This document shows, piece by piece, positions 28,500 to 40,806 of a stretch of 64,000 nucleotides of DNA (position 1 is its first letter; each line of letters opens with the position of its first letter). The translations under genes and the position numbers were made by a program. The stretch is from Terebella lapidaria (Eukaryota > Annelida > Polychaeta > Terebellida > Terebellidae), in contig OX424566.1 of assembly GCA_949152475.1 (NCBI GenBank), positions 29,984,423 to 30,048,422 on the forward strand, given 5' to 3'. The notes beneath the pieces were generated by a model. It ran no database searches. It had not been told where the DNA came from and was given only the letters and a program-made list of their open reading frames with translations.

Positions 28500-28660
28500 T
28501 TCGTAAATGCTGCCGAATGTATACACATCATAGAGGTACATAAGGAGAATGTTTTCAGACAAGAATCTCAAATTGATCAGACCCTTCTTTCATCAAAAAT
28601 GGCCGCTAAATCGGCAAAAATGTTGAAAAAAATGTCAACATCGTAGTGGTCGTTCTACAT
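28500..28660 (+). repeat. Family K fragment
   Basis: It shares phrases with the long copy (CATAGAGGTACATAAGGAGA, GATCAGAC, AAAATGGCCGC) but is short and diverged. Confidence 0.5.
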
Positions 28661-28807
28661 TCATCACCGACCAAGTACTTCAAGAAGCTACAAATAAACT
28701 ACATAAAATTCCACAGAAATATTTGGGGCGTCTTTCACTGAAAACCGTATGTCGTTGACATAAACCTACAGAGCGGTTAACGAGCAGAAGTTCTCCCTTA
28801 CAAGGTA

Positions 28808-29382
28808 ATGTTATCCATGAACTCAAGGCCCAAGACACCGAAATGGTTTCATCTATCAGGTCATACAAACACTCAGAATACGAGAACATGGGCAACTGAA
28901 AATCCCCATAAAATCTTCGAGAAACCGTTGCATGACCTACGGAGATCGGTGTTTGGTGTTCCGTTTCCAGGAGCCGTATCATTGGGCCAATATTCTTCGA
29001 AAGCACCACGAACTCTCAACGATATATTGAGAACATTTTTGTCCTATCTGTGAACAAAATGCTGCAACGGTCGTGTTCCCAACAGGTGCGACTGCTTATA
29101 CAACACGAGCCACAATGACAGCCATCAGAAGAATATTCGGTGAACGCGTAAGTTCATGGCTGCCGCGCTCACCAGACTATACAACCGGATTGTTATCTCT
29201 GGGGAAAAAAGAGTGGACTGGCTCACGCCGATAATCCTCGTACAATCCACGATTTCAAAGATAGCATCAGACGACTCACATTTGAAGAACTGCAACGAGT
29301 CTTTAACAGCCTGCAACGTAGAGTCAGACTCTGTTTCCAAGTGGATGTCTCACATTTCCAGCAACTGTTGTCATTAGTTGAG
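28808..29382 (+). pseudogene. Relic of a DDE transposase, Tc1/mariner (IS630) type
   Basis: Pieces in different frames match the C-terminal half of the animal transposases recognisable by WATENPH and a final helix-rich block. Frame 1 gives TWATENPHKIFEKPLHD and VFGVPFPGAVSLG. After a break there is VFPTGATAYTTRATM-like sequence, then WLPRSPDYT in place of the usual PPRSPD, and finally ADNPRTIHDFKDSIRRLTFE with FNSLQRRVRLCFQVDVSHFQ ending at a stop near 29378. Several frameshifts make it non-functional. Its N-terminal DNA-binding part was not found. Classification is from motif memory. Confidence 0.6.
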
Positions 29383-29904
29383 ATAATATAATACTCCAAT
29401 GTTATTGAATACATGTATTTACAATATTTTATCACATTTTCTTATGATAAATCTTATCACGTCGATGTAGCTTGTATGGTACTTTGTTATTTACATCTCT
29501 GTATTATGTCCATGGTTATTTATGGCAAATACTTGTGGTATGTTACTCATGAAACCCCCTGTACTAGTATATGTATTGTCAATGTGTTTTCATTACACAT
29601 GTATTCTTGCAACTATTATGGCTCCTTGTTTCAACCATTTAACTTCAACCAGACGATATCATTTTGACTGAAATAATGTTCCATATGATCATGATTGTGA
29701 TTGTGTATATGTACACATATGATTGTTCACACTCTGGGTCTGGGTATGTTACTCACAAGTTGTACATCCCTTTGAGGCCTGAGTATTATCTCATGTGGCC
29801 ACGTACCAGTTAGCCACGTACCAGTCAATCCTAGTTTATATGGCATCTTCGTCAGTTCTCTCAGTGATTTTGCATTATTTTTTTTGTATGGTCAATAACC
29901 AACA

Positions 29905-30475
29905 TTTGCTATATGACCGATGGGTGTAGGATCAAAATTCCCAGTTATCACCCAAGGTGAAAAATGTAAGGGTCATCAGCTGAAAATACCAATTCGTGAT
30001 ATTTCAAGTAGTAGTCATTCCGTAACCACTTTGTTTCTAGTGCAAAATGTTGTTTCTAGTGCAAAATGTTGTATGTTATGTTTGTTATTGAAATCATCAA
30101 AATTTGGCTGTATTGGTGGTAATAGATTGATACTTACTGATGATATCCAATAGAATATTGAACATGAATTATGCAGAGCTTGTGAAGCTTGGAAGGTCAG
30201 TACTAGTATCAAGAATTTTTTTAAGCTGTGTTCGAGAGAATGATCAAAAGAGAAATTGCAAAAACTCTGCTGTTATTGATGATTATTATCGCATGAGTTT
30301 TTTGTAATTTTTTTCCATGGCCAATTACCGACCATTTGATACATGACCAATGGTTGTACGATCAGAATCCCCGATAATCGCCCAGGTCGAATATGAAAAG
30401 GTCACCAGCTTTAGTTTTAGTTTCTAAATCTGAAGGGATGAGGGCCTGCAATCTCTGATTGTCTCGTGTCATACG
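29905..30475 (+). repeat. Family H partial copy
   Basis: It has the TATATGACCGATGG / CACCCAAGGTGAAAAATGTA / GGGTCATCAGCTGAA phrases and ends with GCAATCTCTGATTGTCTCGT (about 30451-30470), like the 3' end of the copy at 5057-6085. The terminal hairpin is missing. Confidence 0.65.
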
Positions 30476-30519
30476 GAGATGTCAACTTACAAATGTTCGC
30501 TTGGACTCAACACTGAAAT

Positions 30520-32130
30520 TTACCATTCAGATTCATGTGAGGTCAATTGCAAAACCACCGAAAGATGAGCCATACATGATATGATATATATATATATATA
30601 CGATCATAATACATATACCCAAGCTGCATGCACATGTATTTTGTCTCCATGGGCCAGTTTGTGCATTTCAGACCATCTGGACCAACACTTCTGGCCTTTC
30701 GAGTGACTCGATTAATTTCCTCTTTATACACAGGATAAACAATGGAAATAGTCATGCATATGTGACATTAGGCAGAAAGTTACTGGACAAATCTCGAGAA
30801 AAGTGCCTAAAATGGAATTTAGGCTTTTAGGGCCTTTTGGATTTATATTTCAGGCTTTTTGGGCGAATCACGGCATCTTTATCTTAGCCCTTTGGCTAAT
30901 TTCTTTCCTGTTATAGGGAACATATGACTATTCTGCGTATATAAATGAACTCGGCTGAATATTCGAAATTTCCAAAATGGTGATGTTCCTCGTTGAAGCA
31001 GAATAAGGACCATCTGCACTGGGCCAACTGTTAAACTAGAGTTACGTTTCGTTATTACCTCTGGTCATCTAGAATTGCATTTTGTTTGTAATTACGAGAT
31101 GATTATCATAATATCCGATTTATGAATCCATATTATCACAATACAAACCAAAGCACTATCTACAGGTCATTTAAACATTTCATGTAAGACGAGACTTAAT
31201 GTCAAGTTCAAGGTCATCAAAATATCCATCATACATGACCTGCCATGTGGTCATAATAGATTTCTAAGCTATATCTACAAGATTATTGTCTGCACTGGCC
31301 AGTCCACTCTTTTTCAGGTCAGACGTGACCTCGAGGTTCACCACTCAAGGCCATCCGAGGTTGATTTCGAGTTCATCGAAAGGTCCACCTTATTTTACCA
31401 CCTATATGCTCATAATAGGTTCGTAAGCAGGGTGGTGTAGTGGAAGGGTGGTGTAAGACATAGGATTCGTACTCTGAAGGTTATGGTTTCGAGTCCAGAT
31501 CTGTACCTCGTGTTTTCTCTCACTAATGTCCTAGGCAAGGCATTTAGAACTTATCGGTCTATCTACACCCAGTATTGAATGGGTACCAGCATCCTAGACA
31601 GCATAGAACACATAGTGCAACAATTCTGTCACTCAGACGGGGTCAAAGTGTGAAGCGCCTTTGAAAGAATCGAATATAATAAACTATACTATACAAACTC
31701 AAGGTCTATTCATATGTGTTCTGTCACCAGAGGCAGAATTACCATTTCGGTCTTCTTTGGGCCTACATTGCGGGCTATTCGAGCAAATCAAGGGATGCGT
31801 CTTTATTGAACACATTACAAATTATATAGAATAGCATGCTCGTACAAAGTTAGAAAACAAGTTATCACGTCACTCTTTAGAAAATTAATGTGAAAGTTTG
31901 AAATTGTGTCAAATTGGCCATTTTCGGCATCAAAATCGCTGCCAAATTTCCAAAAATTCAATCAAAAACAAAATTTAAATGTCTTCAGATAATGCCTGTG
32001 GTATGTTCTGACAATTATTTAGGGAAATAAATCATAATTAAAATTTAAAAAATAAACTCATATTGCAGATCCGGACACACGAAAAAATTAGGACAATAGC
32101 TTATCGGCATTTCCTTTGTACGCGCATTCG
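30520..32130. repeat. Family K copies interrupted by a SINE
   Basis: Diverged family K blocks surround the SINE at 31427-31691. TTAGCCCTTTGGCTAA (30882-30897) is an inverted-type terminus like the one at 26367, and CAAGGTCATCAAAATATCCA lies at about 31209-31228. The SINE sits between TCATAATAGG and ACAAACTCAAGG, phrases that are adjacent in uninterrupted copies. Confidence 0.55.
31427..31691 (+). mobile_element. tRNA-derived SINE
   Basis: The 5' end has an RNA polymerase III box A (TGGTGTAGTGG, 31432-31442) and a near-consensus box B (GGTTTCGAGTCC, about 31486-31497, one extra T). A tRNA-unrelated body follows, with the CTAGGCAAGGCATTTA and TGAATGGGTACC phrases found in many animal SINEs, then GTGAAGCGCCTTTGAAAGAA and an AT-rich (TAATAAACTATAC) tail. 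It inserted into a family K repeat. The partner LINE cannot be told from sequence alone; its tail differs from the (AAATC)n of the LINE at 24 kb. Confidence 0.75.
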
Positions 32131-32249
32131 CCAAACCAGTTAAAGCGCAGGTTCCTATGTATGAAGCATTTTCAATAATTCAGCATGATGGGTGTGCAAG
32201 GAAATGCGGTACAGCACAACTTCCAAGACGTCGCTTGCTGATACACGAG

Positions 32250-34951
32250 TCAATCCCGTGTGTCTGGTTTTGCCTCAGGATGGACACTGTCAGTCGCGTC
32301 AGTGGGTTCGTGAGTGGAGTTGTCTCCATCGGTGCATTTCAGACAGAATTCGGGCTGATCCAAAAACTGGCGAATGCCAAACAATATACATTACATTTAG
32401 ACTGAGTGAGTCAGTAACATTGGATACACTGGCATACGAACATTTTTACGAGTGTGTGTGATGGAACTGTTTATCTGAAACGTGATTCACACCACCAGAA
32501 CACTGCACGGAGCGTCTTCCATCCCACATATGACTTCGACTCACATGATCCGCACACCATCTGTTGCTGAACGTGATGGTGCCTGCCACTACACTCCCGA
32601 TGTATATCACTACCAGTCCTAGCGTCATCAGGATCATGCGGATGTGACAGAAATATGACGCAGCCGACATTTTGTTACACGCATCCTATTGCAAGTCGCG
32701 CATTGCGTCAAAGGACCTGTTGTCATATTTTCATTCATTCATCAATCTGTGACCGTAGAACTAGATTCCGATGGTGGAAATTTAAAATTTTATATCTCTT
32801 GTCGGTAATGACTCAAGAGAACTGATCGGAGTTATCATCAAATATGGTTCACAACATAAACGCGAATATACCTATAAATACATGTACGTCTTTAGTTAAT
32901 GCATAAAGTGTCAGATTGATATTGGAGATCTTTTTGTTTCAGTAAAACATGTTCATTGCTCGCTTACCCGATGCAATGGCACAACCCCAACTCCCCTTGG
33001 AGACAGTCGTAGTACATCGTGCTTGGTACTCCATAATATTCTGGGTTGAAGCAGCCGAAATGCGTAACAGCCCAGAAAATGTAGCCTGCAGTTCCTGCTA
33101 CTGCACTGAATCCTGCCCAGGTCAAAACCTGACAGGAAAAAGACACATATGGTGCGTTTGTTTTGTATAAGCAAAACTATTTTTTTACTTTGTTTCACAG
33201 TCAAATGCTTGAACACGACACATTGATATTTTTTACTTACATACTTGTAATATGCCATACACACACTCCACAGGCCAAGTACTCCTATCGTCACTGGCTG
33301 GTAGGAATGAGACCTAATTATTCAGTTCACTCGAAGGGATATCATGCCTTGGTCTTAGTGTTGAATGGAACATGTAGAGCAGTATTTAGAGAAATTGTGG
33401 AACAGTCAATGATCTCAGATAAAAATATAATAGAGCTCTGCTTCTCCGAGAGGGTCAGACATGTTTGATACGAAAACAGTTTATATTCCATGTTCAGGTG
33501 CACATCGATTGCACACTGTGGACCAATAGGAAGTTTTGAAAAGGTAATTCAAATAAAAAAATGCCTGTTATAAGATCATGAAACTTTGAAGTACTAGGAG
33601 CATGAAAATATGATGTGAGCTCAGATTAAAGCACCATGTGGGTGGATCAGAACGGTTTTTTACAACATGTGAATACCTCGATTCCTTCAAAAGTTACAGT
33701 GCTTCAAAGTTCAAACTGCCCAAAGTACAATTTGAAAAATCATATAGCTCATTAATATACGTGCAAGACGTCACAGGGGAACATTTTTTAATTAGATGGT
33801 TTTATTGGCATTTTAAAGTCTTAAGAAGTTGCAACTATTCAACAAAACTTATTCCACATGCTCTACATGATTGATAGTCAATGAATATTACATCCGGATA
33901 GTTGCCAAGATCACCAGTATTGATATAGGGCCCCTAACAAGCAGGGTTGGTATGGCCCAAATCCACAGTCATATCGATAAGCAAACAAAACCAAAGGTGA
34001 AAATGGATTGACTCCACATGCATAATTATTATACAATAATCAAATTCTGTCAAAACCCATATTTCTGGCAATTAGGACCCATAGCAACCAATGGTTGCGA
34101 GGGGCTCCATCAGGTGAATAGTAACCATGGCAACAGCAACACTTTGAACAACACTGATTATTGACCATATCTATGTTTGAAATTTAGGTTTGCAATAATT
34201 CAGATCAATTTGCATAATTAAAAATATTCCCCTTCTACGTCACAAATACCTCATTTGCATACTAATTAGCTTCTCGTAAAATCCAGGAGTGTTCAATCTA
34301 GCATATATCAGAACCTGCCAAAAGTGACTTCAAATGGCCATAACAAATGGCCATAACTTCTTATCCAATAGTGATATTGGCATGCAGTAAACTGCATTTT
34401 ACTCAGCAAAACTAGGTCTCTCATTTGAGTTCACATATTTTCATGTTCTTAGTACCTTAAACAACAGAGGTAATATGATTTACGAATAGTAATAAACAAT
34501 ACTATTCAATACAATCGCATCTTATTACACGTTAAGAATTACATTATTAGCTATTTTGTTATTTTAATCGTTCGCAGGAACTGACACAGAAGCGTAACTA
34601 GAATTATTTCAAAATCTGTGCTTCAACACGAAGAACCATATCACGAAGAATCAGACGTCTTATATCAATTCCATCCATGGGTGTCACTCACCACGAAGCC
34701 AATCCATTTCATGTCGAGAGAAGATTCCGGTTTATGTTCTGCGGTGCCCAACGCTATCACTATGATGCCTTGAGTCATATAAACATACAAATTGTATCCA
34801 GAATCATTGCTTGTGTATTAATAAAATGTTAGCTGATTAGCGGCCAATTCATTTGTATTGGACAGACTACTTTACTACTATTTCACTCACCGAGCAATAT
34901 AATGATCTTGTTAATAACCAGCAAAACCGCTCGAGTGGCGCCATCAATCAT
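32250..34951 (-). pseudogene. Gene B: four-transmembrane paralog of gene A with a premature stop
   Basis: Inferred exons: 34951-34891, 34768-34692, 33297-33241, 33128-32968, 32716-32545, 32366-32250. Phases are the same as in gene A. Exon 3 (57 nt) and exon 5 (172 nt) have exactly the same lengths as in A; exons 2 and 4 differ by 12 and 9 nt, both in frame. Shared segments include P.TIG.LGL (exon 3), GCFNPE..GV (exon 4) and MILMTL.L...IG (exon 5). The tail (exon 6) is acidic and ends DTRD, without A's PDZ-like motif. In exon 5 the frame meets TAG at 32688-32686, nine codons in and before the fourth helix. The other AG sites I checked (tag|GATGC at about 32685, cag|ATTGA further up) give either a stop or the wrong phase. 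Read strictly, the product would be about 128 residues with three helices. Everything downstream, including a good GTGAGT donor, is preserved, so the lesion is recent, a sequencing error, or a real truncation. Confidence 0.7.
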
Positions 34952-35600
34952 ATGATATCGTGGACAGGTCAGTTGAAATCCCATATTGTGAAATATTCCG
35001 TGAGCTCACACGTGAGTAAATGATACCATTTATCACATCGTGTGTTCAGTTTCCAGGCTGCTTTTTAGGCAAAGAGATCTTAGTTGCTGGGCGATCGCTT
35101 TTGTATTCATTCTGTTCGCACTGTATTTGTACTGTTTGAAGATCCCATTGCGTCATTTGTTGCTGTATGACGCATTTGCCTCGCCATGCGACACTCGTCA
35201 GCCCACAAACGATGACAGTTACCGGTAATGTTTACACCGTGAAAGCTTATCTCCGGATTTACGAGTCGGTGGTCGGTAGGGGCGAAGGTTTACTTCAGTA
35301 TGTTGGACAAGGGTAAAAAACAAAACCATCATTCGTGGTATCAAGTGGTCTTTGTTACCTAATTCCACATATCTACATATAGATGGACTGATATCGACGT
35401 CTCTTCACTTTGTATATATACTGTCACATATTTTAGTTCATTAGAGATGAGCTATAGTCCGTATCAAAACGGCAGTTCCACTCGGTGTATGTCAGTCCTC
35501 CAGAAAAAAAAGATATGAAATATCCAGCAGGGGTGGGTCACGTCGGGAAATCCCATCGAAATATATTTACAACTTGATCGATGCGTTGACCTATCAATTA
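34952..35600. other. Upstream region of gene B
   Basis: This is non-coding as far as I can tell and should contain the 5' end and promoter of gene B. An ORF at 35040-35228 (+) has a hydrophobic stretch (AIAFVFILFALYLYCL), but I see no phased splice sites to link it to anything. Confidence 0.35.
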
Positions 35601-36330
35601 TAATAATTGAAAGTCATATTCAAGATCACCAAACGACACATACCTGTATGTACGTGAATGTGACTATACGCTCATAACCTAATCTCTAACCACAAACGTT
35701 TTGTCTGCAGCGGCCAATTTACACGTTTCAGGCCTTTAACAATTATCACTCAAGGTCAAATTAGGTCTAGTTCAAGGTCATCAAGAAATGTCCCATATAT
35801 GACTTTAGTCTTACTGTATGCTCATAATACATACTCAAGCTGTATCTACAAGCGTTTCGTTTCCAGTTTGGGCCATTTGAGCCTGCATTATGGACATTTT
35901 GAGCAATTCAAGGCATTCTATCTTTATAAGCAAGCCGAGTAGTTTAGAATGTCATGCATATGTCAAATTTGTGAGGAAGATAATTAAAAACTAGCCAGTT
36001 ATATGCCATGGAGTGGATGTTCGTTTTTGTTTTTGGCCTTGTGGAACTACATAGTGAACCTTTCGAGCGATTCGAAGCATTTAATATGATTTGAAAAGTC
36101 CTGCTTGTGCTGAATTAGAAAGAAAAACTATTGACCAAATTTTGAGAAAACGATCATCGAAGTCCAAAATTGACCGTTTTTTGTCGAAATGTGAAAAAAA
36201 CTCCCTCTAAAAATTTGACGGTAAACTTGTGGACGACGAAAATAAGAACGACGACGCACAAAAAAGACAGATGCAACGCAATGTCAATAAATTACGGGAC
36301 CATAGGTTCGATAACCTGAAAACTAGATAT
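35601..36330 (+). repeat. Family K copy
   Basis: It holds AAGGTCA motifs (35755, 35776 regions), the CATATATGAC phrase, and a terminal GGGACCATAGGTTCGATAAC (36296-36315) matching the end of the 26-28 kb copy. Confidence 0.6.
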
Positions 36331-37184
36331 CGACAGGTTAACTGGTTTTTGGTCAAATTGACCCCACTTTAACTACAGGTACGGATCAACTCAGTATTAT
36401 AATAATAATACTTTATTAAGCCGTATTGTGGAAATCACAACATAGGTACAAAATAATAAAGTATGAAACAACATAGAGATATAGTGACAAATAATAGAAA
36501 TCCGCAACCTGACACAGCAGTATTTTACAGGCATTAGCACACAAAAATTCAGGTTTATATATATGTTCACGTGCCTACTGGTAATATATACATGTACAAA
36601 CTATTCAAAATAGAGCAAACATTTCCTGATAAAAGGAGCAACTATCTTACAGCAGTCAATATCCGCGCATGATGCAATATAAATAAATTTATCCCTCATG
36701 GTCAAGAATTGAAATTAACTACACGTTACAGGTTTGACAGTATTAATTGTAAAGATTTTACTGAATATAAAGCCAATTCTCACAAAATCAGATAATCTGA
36801 CTCACGAAAGGGCACATTTCTGCTCCCGCGCTGCCCTCGCTGCCCCTGTTGTTCCGGCACCTCTGTTTGGATGCGTGTAGGATACAGCAAGATGAACTGG
36901 TTTCATCGTTGGTATATGTTTGTGATAATGTTATTAAAATGTGCCAATGATGTGACCGACCGATTTTCACTCATTGGCCGGCACCTCGCGCTGGTCTTCT
37001 AAATTTGGTTAAAACATACCCTTGCGTTGCACCGGTCCTGCTATCTTACGGCAGCATTTGTTTTAAAAAAAAGTGCTTTCATCAAAGCACTTTCTAAAAT
37101 AATATTTGTTTCAATGAGGTTTGACAATTGTTTTCATAATGCCGGGGAATCCCCACATGGTAAACACCATAGATTAAGTGTACA
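36331..37184. other. Intergenic DNA with a perfect hairpin
   Basis: No gene recognised. At 37070-37093 AAAGTGCTTT and AAAGCACTTT form a perfect 10-bp stem with a CATC loop. GGGGAATCCCC at 37144-37154 is a perfect palindromic kB-type site by consensus, but it has no gene context. Confidence 0.5.
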
Positions 37185-37522
37185 GTGGCCGCGCATCGTA
37201 ACCTCGTGGCCACGCATAGTAACTTCGTAGCCGCGCATCGTGACTTCGTGACCGTGCCTTCGTAACTCCGTGGCCGCGCATCATGACTTCGTGACCGTGC
37301 TTAGTAACTTCGTGGTCGTGCATCGTGACTGCGCTTCGTTACCCCATGACAGCGCCTCGTAACTTCGTGGCCGCATATCGTGACTTCGTGGCCGCGCCTC
37401 GTGACTTCGTGGCCACGCTTCGTGACTTCGTAGCTGCGCATCGTAACTTTGTGGCCGCGCTTCGTGACTTCGTGTCCACGCTCTGTGACTTCGTGGCCTC
37501 GCTTCGTGACTTCGTGGCCGCG
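37185..37522 (+). repeat. 21-bp GC-rich minisatellite, about 16 units
   Basis: The units are variants of CTTCGTGACTTCGTGGCCGCG. Because 21 is divisible by 3, all frames tend to stay open, which gives 7-residue repeat ORFs on both strands (for example DFVAALR on plus). These are most likely by-products. The sequence right of it (37523-37680) is GC-rich, but I see no terminal inverted repeat. Confidence 0.85.
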
Positions 37523-40084
37523 AGCAATAATTGGTTCATTTGTCTTTGAGAGCTGAATTGCCGCCATCGTACACCATACTGGACAGTCCGACGGTCTGCC
37601 AGAGCCTGTGTCGCACCATCCCACGGCGAGAGACCGGTGATCATGGGGCGAGCCCCGGTTCAGCACGGCCCCCCTCCTGGACATAAGACCATTGTTACAG
37701 TAGATTTATAAGCGAGAGCATTAAAACCATCACGATTGACATACATATTCACTTGAATATGTTTATATTCGGAGCGCATCATATTTATCAACTATATAGA
37801 TCTATAAAAATCTATGGTAGATCCATTTGTGAAAATATTGCAGGGTAATACAAGCGATTACGGCAAAGGAACCATTGTGTATTTTGAATGTCGTACGTCT
37901 CACACTGTGGTGTCATGTTTGGTAATCCATAGCCATCATGCTATGCGTGTCAAACGAAAACAATCGTCGATCAAATTTACTTCTGAAACTATGCAATCTC
38001 TGTCGGGAAATCCCGTTTTCAATGCATATCTGCGCATGCGCTACTTTTGTTTCGATTCTGAAGCCGACTGCGAATATTGGTTGTGAAACATTTAAGTCCA
38101 CCAAAAGTTAGACGACTTTAACGTAGCCTGCTTAGCGTAGCCGACTAAACTTGTTCTTTGTGAAACAGGCCCCTGTCCAGAGACCTAGCTGACATTATAG
38201 CAGCACGTGGTGGGCATACCCGATATTGAACAGTTGGCATTGGCATGTGGTCGCATATTGCACGTGCCCTGATAGTTGGGTTTGCTATAAAAATATGTCA
38301 TTGGGTTATGGATGATTTTGTTTCATCAACCATTATGTGTCGAAAGCACATATTTTAAGGGTACACGCACATGAACACGAAGTAAACTATCTTCCATACA
38401 TTGTGGACACATCAAGATTTACATAACGAAATATCAAAGCTTCCATATATACACCATCAACAAACACATAACACGATATTCCGGGGGAAGAAAATATGGA
38501 ATTTTTACCTGTCTCGCAAAGTTGAAACACATGTAACAACCATTTTTAGCATCAACGCATTTCAGTGTGATTTATCATAAATTGTGGTAAAATGTTAGCG
38601 TATGCATGTAGGTTTTCTCAGAAAAAAGATGAACTATGTCGCTAGGCTTCCACAAAAGTGACGGAATTCATGCACCTTATTTCTTCATCTGAGTTATTCT
38701 AACACAGAACGTGCAGTTCGTAGAATGACTAAATGTGTATTTCACTCGAAATAAAAGAAGATAATTCGACTACTGCATGCTCAATTGGAATGTAATTCAT
38801 ACGTGGATCGAATTTGAGAGGGCCTGGCCATACAAGTAGAACAACAGAAATAATGAACATCAGGAAATCAGCAGAAATGATTGATGGAAATCAATGATTT
38901 ATAATCCGCTGCACGACCCAACAACATCCTGTCTTGGTCGTTAATGATGCAGCGAACTGTGACCACGTTCGTGATGGTTCAACGATTTTATATGCTTGAA
39001 TGACGATTCGTCCAGAACAGCATGCAAAACTAAATCGATACACTCACAGTGGATAAACTGAGAATTACATTCAGTCTCTTATACCAATGGACGCCCAAGT
39101 ATCATACGCTGCGCCCTATTATTGTTTCTCTGCAAATAGATCATGCAAATTGCACTGTTTTGCGTGCTTGTATTTTCCCCGGCACGAGTCAACCTCATCA
39201 AGACTGAGCCTCTATACTAGGCGAGGCCTGGATAAGGTGTTGAATGCCGGGAAAACCCATACCGCACGCGAAACAGTTCCATGTGCATTTTCTTGCACGA
39301 TAATACACAAGTTGAAGTCTCTTTCATAATATTCTACAACATGTGAATTTACATGAACAGAAATGAGTGCGGTATGCGTTTTTCTCGGACTTGGTCTCTG
39401 AATGATGACAGCTATTCAGAGTGCGAGAACGTGTTTTACCAATCTACAGATCCACGGATCAGTGATATTTTTGGACAGTGCATGTGTCATATCACCCCGT
39501 ACAAACTGAGTCAACACGGATACTATCGATGAAGAATGAACTCCTAGGTTGGCTCAGAAAGCTTGTTGTCCGGGCCCGGGCCCGGATATACTAAAAACGC
39601 ACTAATTTCAGCTGGTTCCGTTTTGCGAGGTCTCTCGCAGTGACGGGCAGGGAGTGACTCCACTGTGGACATACGTTGCGCGCTATTGTGCGGCCTTCGC
39701 CCGTTTACTATGCTGTGAACTGTAGTTCACAATGTCTCATGTCAGATGTCAGGGATGTTTGTGTGGTACAGCGGTGGTCGCAAATGTTTGCCCAGGCAGT
39801 GATTTTTTGCACGCGCTGATATAACGCTGATGTAATATAATCATTTTAGAATCGCACATAGAATAGGAGATAGGCATATGCGCATGAAAAAAAAAACCTG
39901 GAGTGGAGACTCGAGCACTGGGGAATAATAGGCGAGATATTAATTTAATTCATAAATAAAAAAAACAGCAAAGCATTTCCTCCGGACATATTCTTAACAC
40001 TTTCCATTCCTACTATTCTGTAGCTTGTTAGGGAATCTGTAAAAACGTGTATGTTGTTTCGGATATTCTAAGCTCCAACGTCCA
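37523..40084. other. Intergenic DNA, no gene recognised
   Basis: It includes a perfect 18-bp palindrome TCCGGGCCCGGGCCCGGA at 39569-39586. An ORF at 37814-38086 and one at 39087-39329 (+) have no recognisable domain. Confidence 0.4.
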
Positions 40085-40101
40085 TTGTGTGATATCTTGC
40101 T

Positions 40102-40330
40102 TTTACTTCCCAGGTGTGCTTTTCAACGCCGACCTTCTGAGGCAGCTACACCTCCAGTCAAAAGTAATAAGTCGGGCAAGTTGTACGTTTGCGATGAAAT
40201 GGCTCGGGCAGCAGGCTGTGAGGTTTTGCGACTCCCGCCATACCACTGTTACCTGAATCTGATGAGTTAGCGTGCGGACACATGAACAGTACATTAGCTA
40301 AGTTAAAAGGGTTGACAGGTTAGAGAGTGT
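40102..40330 (+). pseudogene. Transposase C-terminal relic (DDE type)
   Basis: The translation ends YVCDEMARAAGCEVLRLPPY then HCYLNLMS and a stop. This resembles the DEM...GHEVLRLPPYHC.LNPIEL segment around the last catalytic acidic residue of a group of Tc1-like DDE transposases. With a frame change at about 40258 the next piece reads DELACGHMNSTLAKLKG, which fits the expected continuation. The N-terminal two thirds are absent. It is a dead fragment. Confidence 0.55.
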
Positions 40331-40554
40331 GGTGAGAATACTAGATGAATCGCAGGCAGAGGTACAAAACAGACATTTTTGTTGATCATGTTTCGCTTAC
40401 GTTATGAAGTTAGACAGTCAGTCACAGATAATGATAACTCTCGCGAATACAAAATCAACGTATTTACGCTTCTGGCCGTGCACTGACCAACGACGGTAAC
40501 AGTCGCCTGTTGTACGTCACCAAGTGGTTATGAGATTTGTTACGATTCCTGTAA

Positions 40555-40806
40555 CTAAATTTCGCGGACGTTATACCATGAAGAGCCACTGATTATTTTT
40601 GTACGCTTGGATGAATGCGGGGAAGACGACGATACCGAGGACAGTTTAGACAGCAGCTGTAATGACATTGACAATGAGGACAAAGCATAGGCAGCAGCAG
40701 TGTACAACCCACCAGGAATCATATATCGGTAACTAGTAGCAATATTTGTAGCCTGCAGCTGGGTTGTAAAATCCACAGCCAGAAGCATCATAGCGGAGCC
40801 GGATAA
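40555..40806 (-). other. Unassigned ORF with a hydrophobic segment, possible exon
   Basis: The reading frame is open for about 84 codons (ATG at 40791, in-frame upstream to about 40806). It has YMIPGGLYTAAAYALSSLSM followed by a Ser/Lys-rich tail and a stop at 40555. It could be a terminal exon of a membrane protein, but I found no partner exons, and homology to genes A and B is not evident. Confidence 0.25.

Noticed and set aside
37070..37093. Histone mRNA 3' stem-loop
   Set aside because: The stem is AT-rich, 10 bp with a CATC loop, unlike the conserved 6-bp GGCTCTT-type histone hairpin, and no histone gene is near.
37301..37684. 127-codon repeat ORF on minus over the 37-kb minisatellite
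   Set aside because: Same artefact of a 21-bp period; frames on both strands are open.
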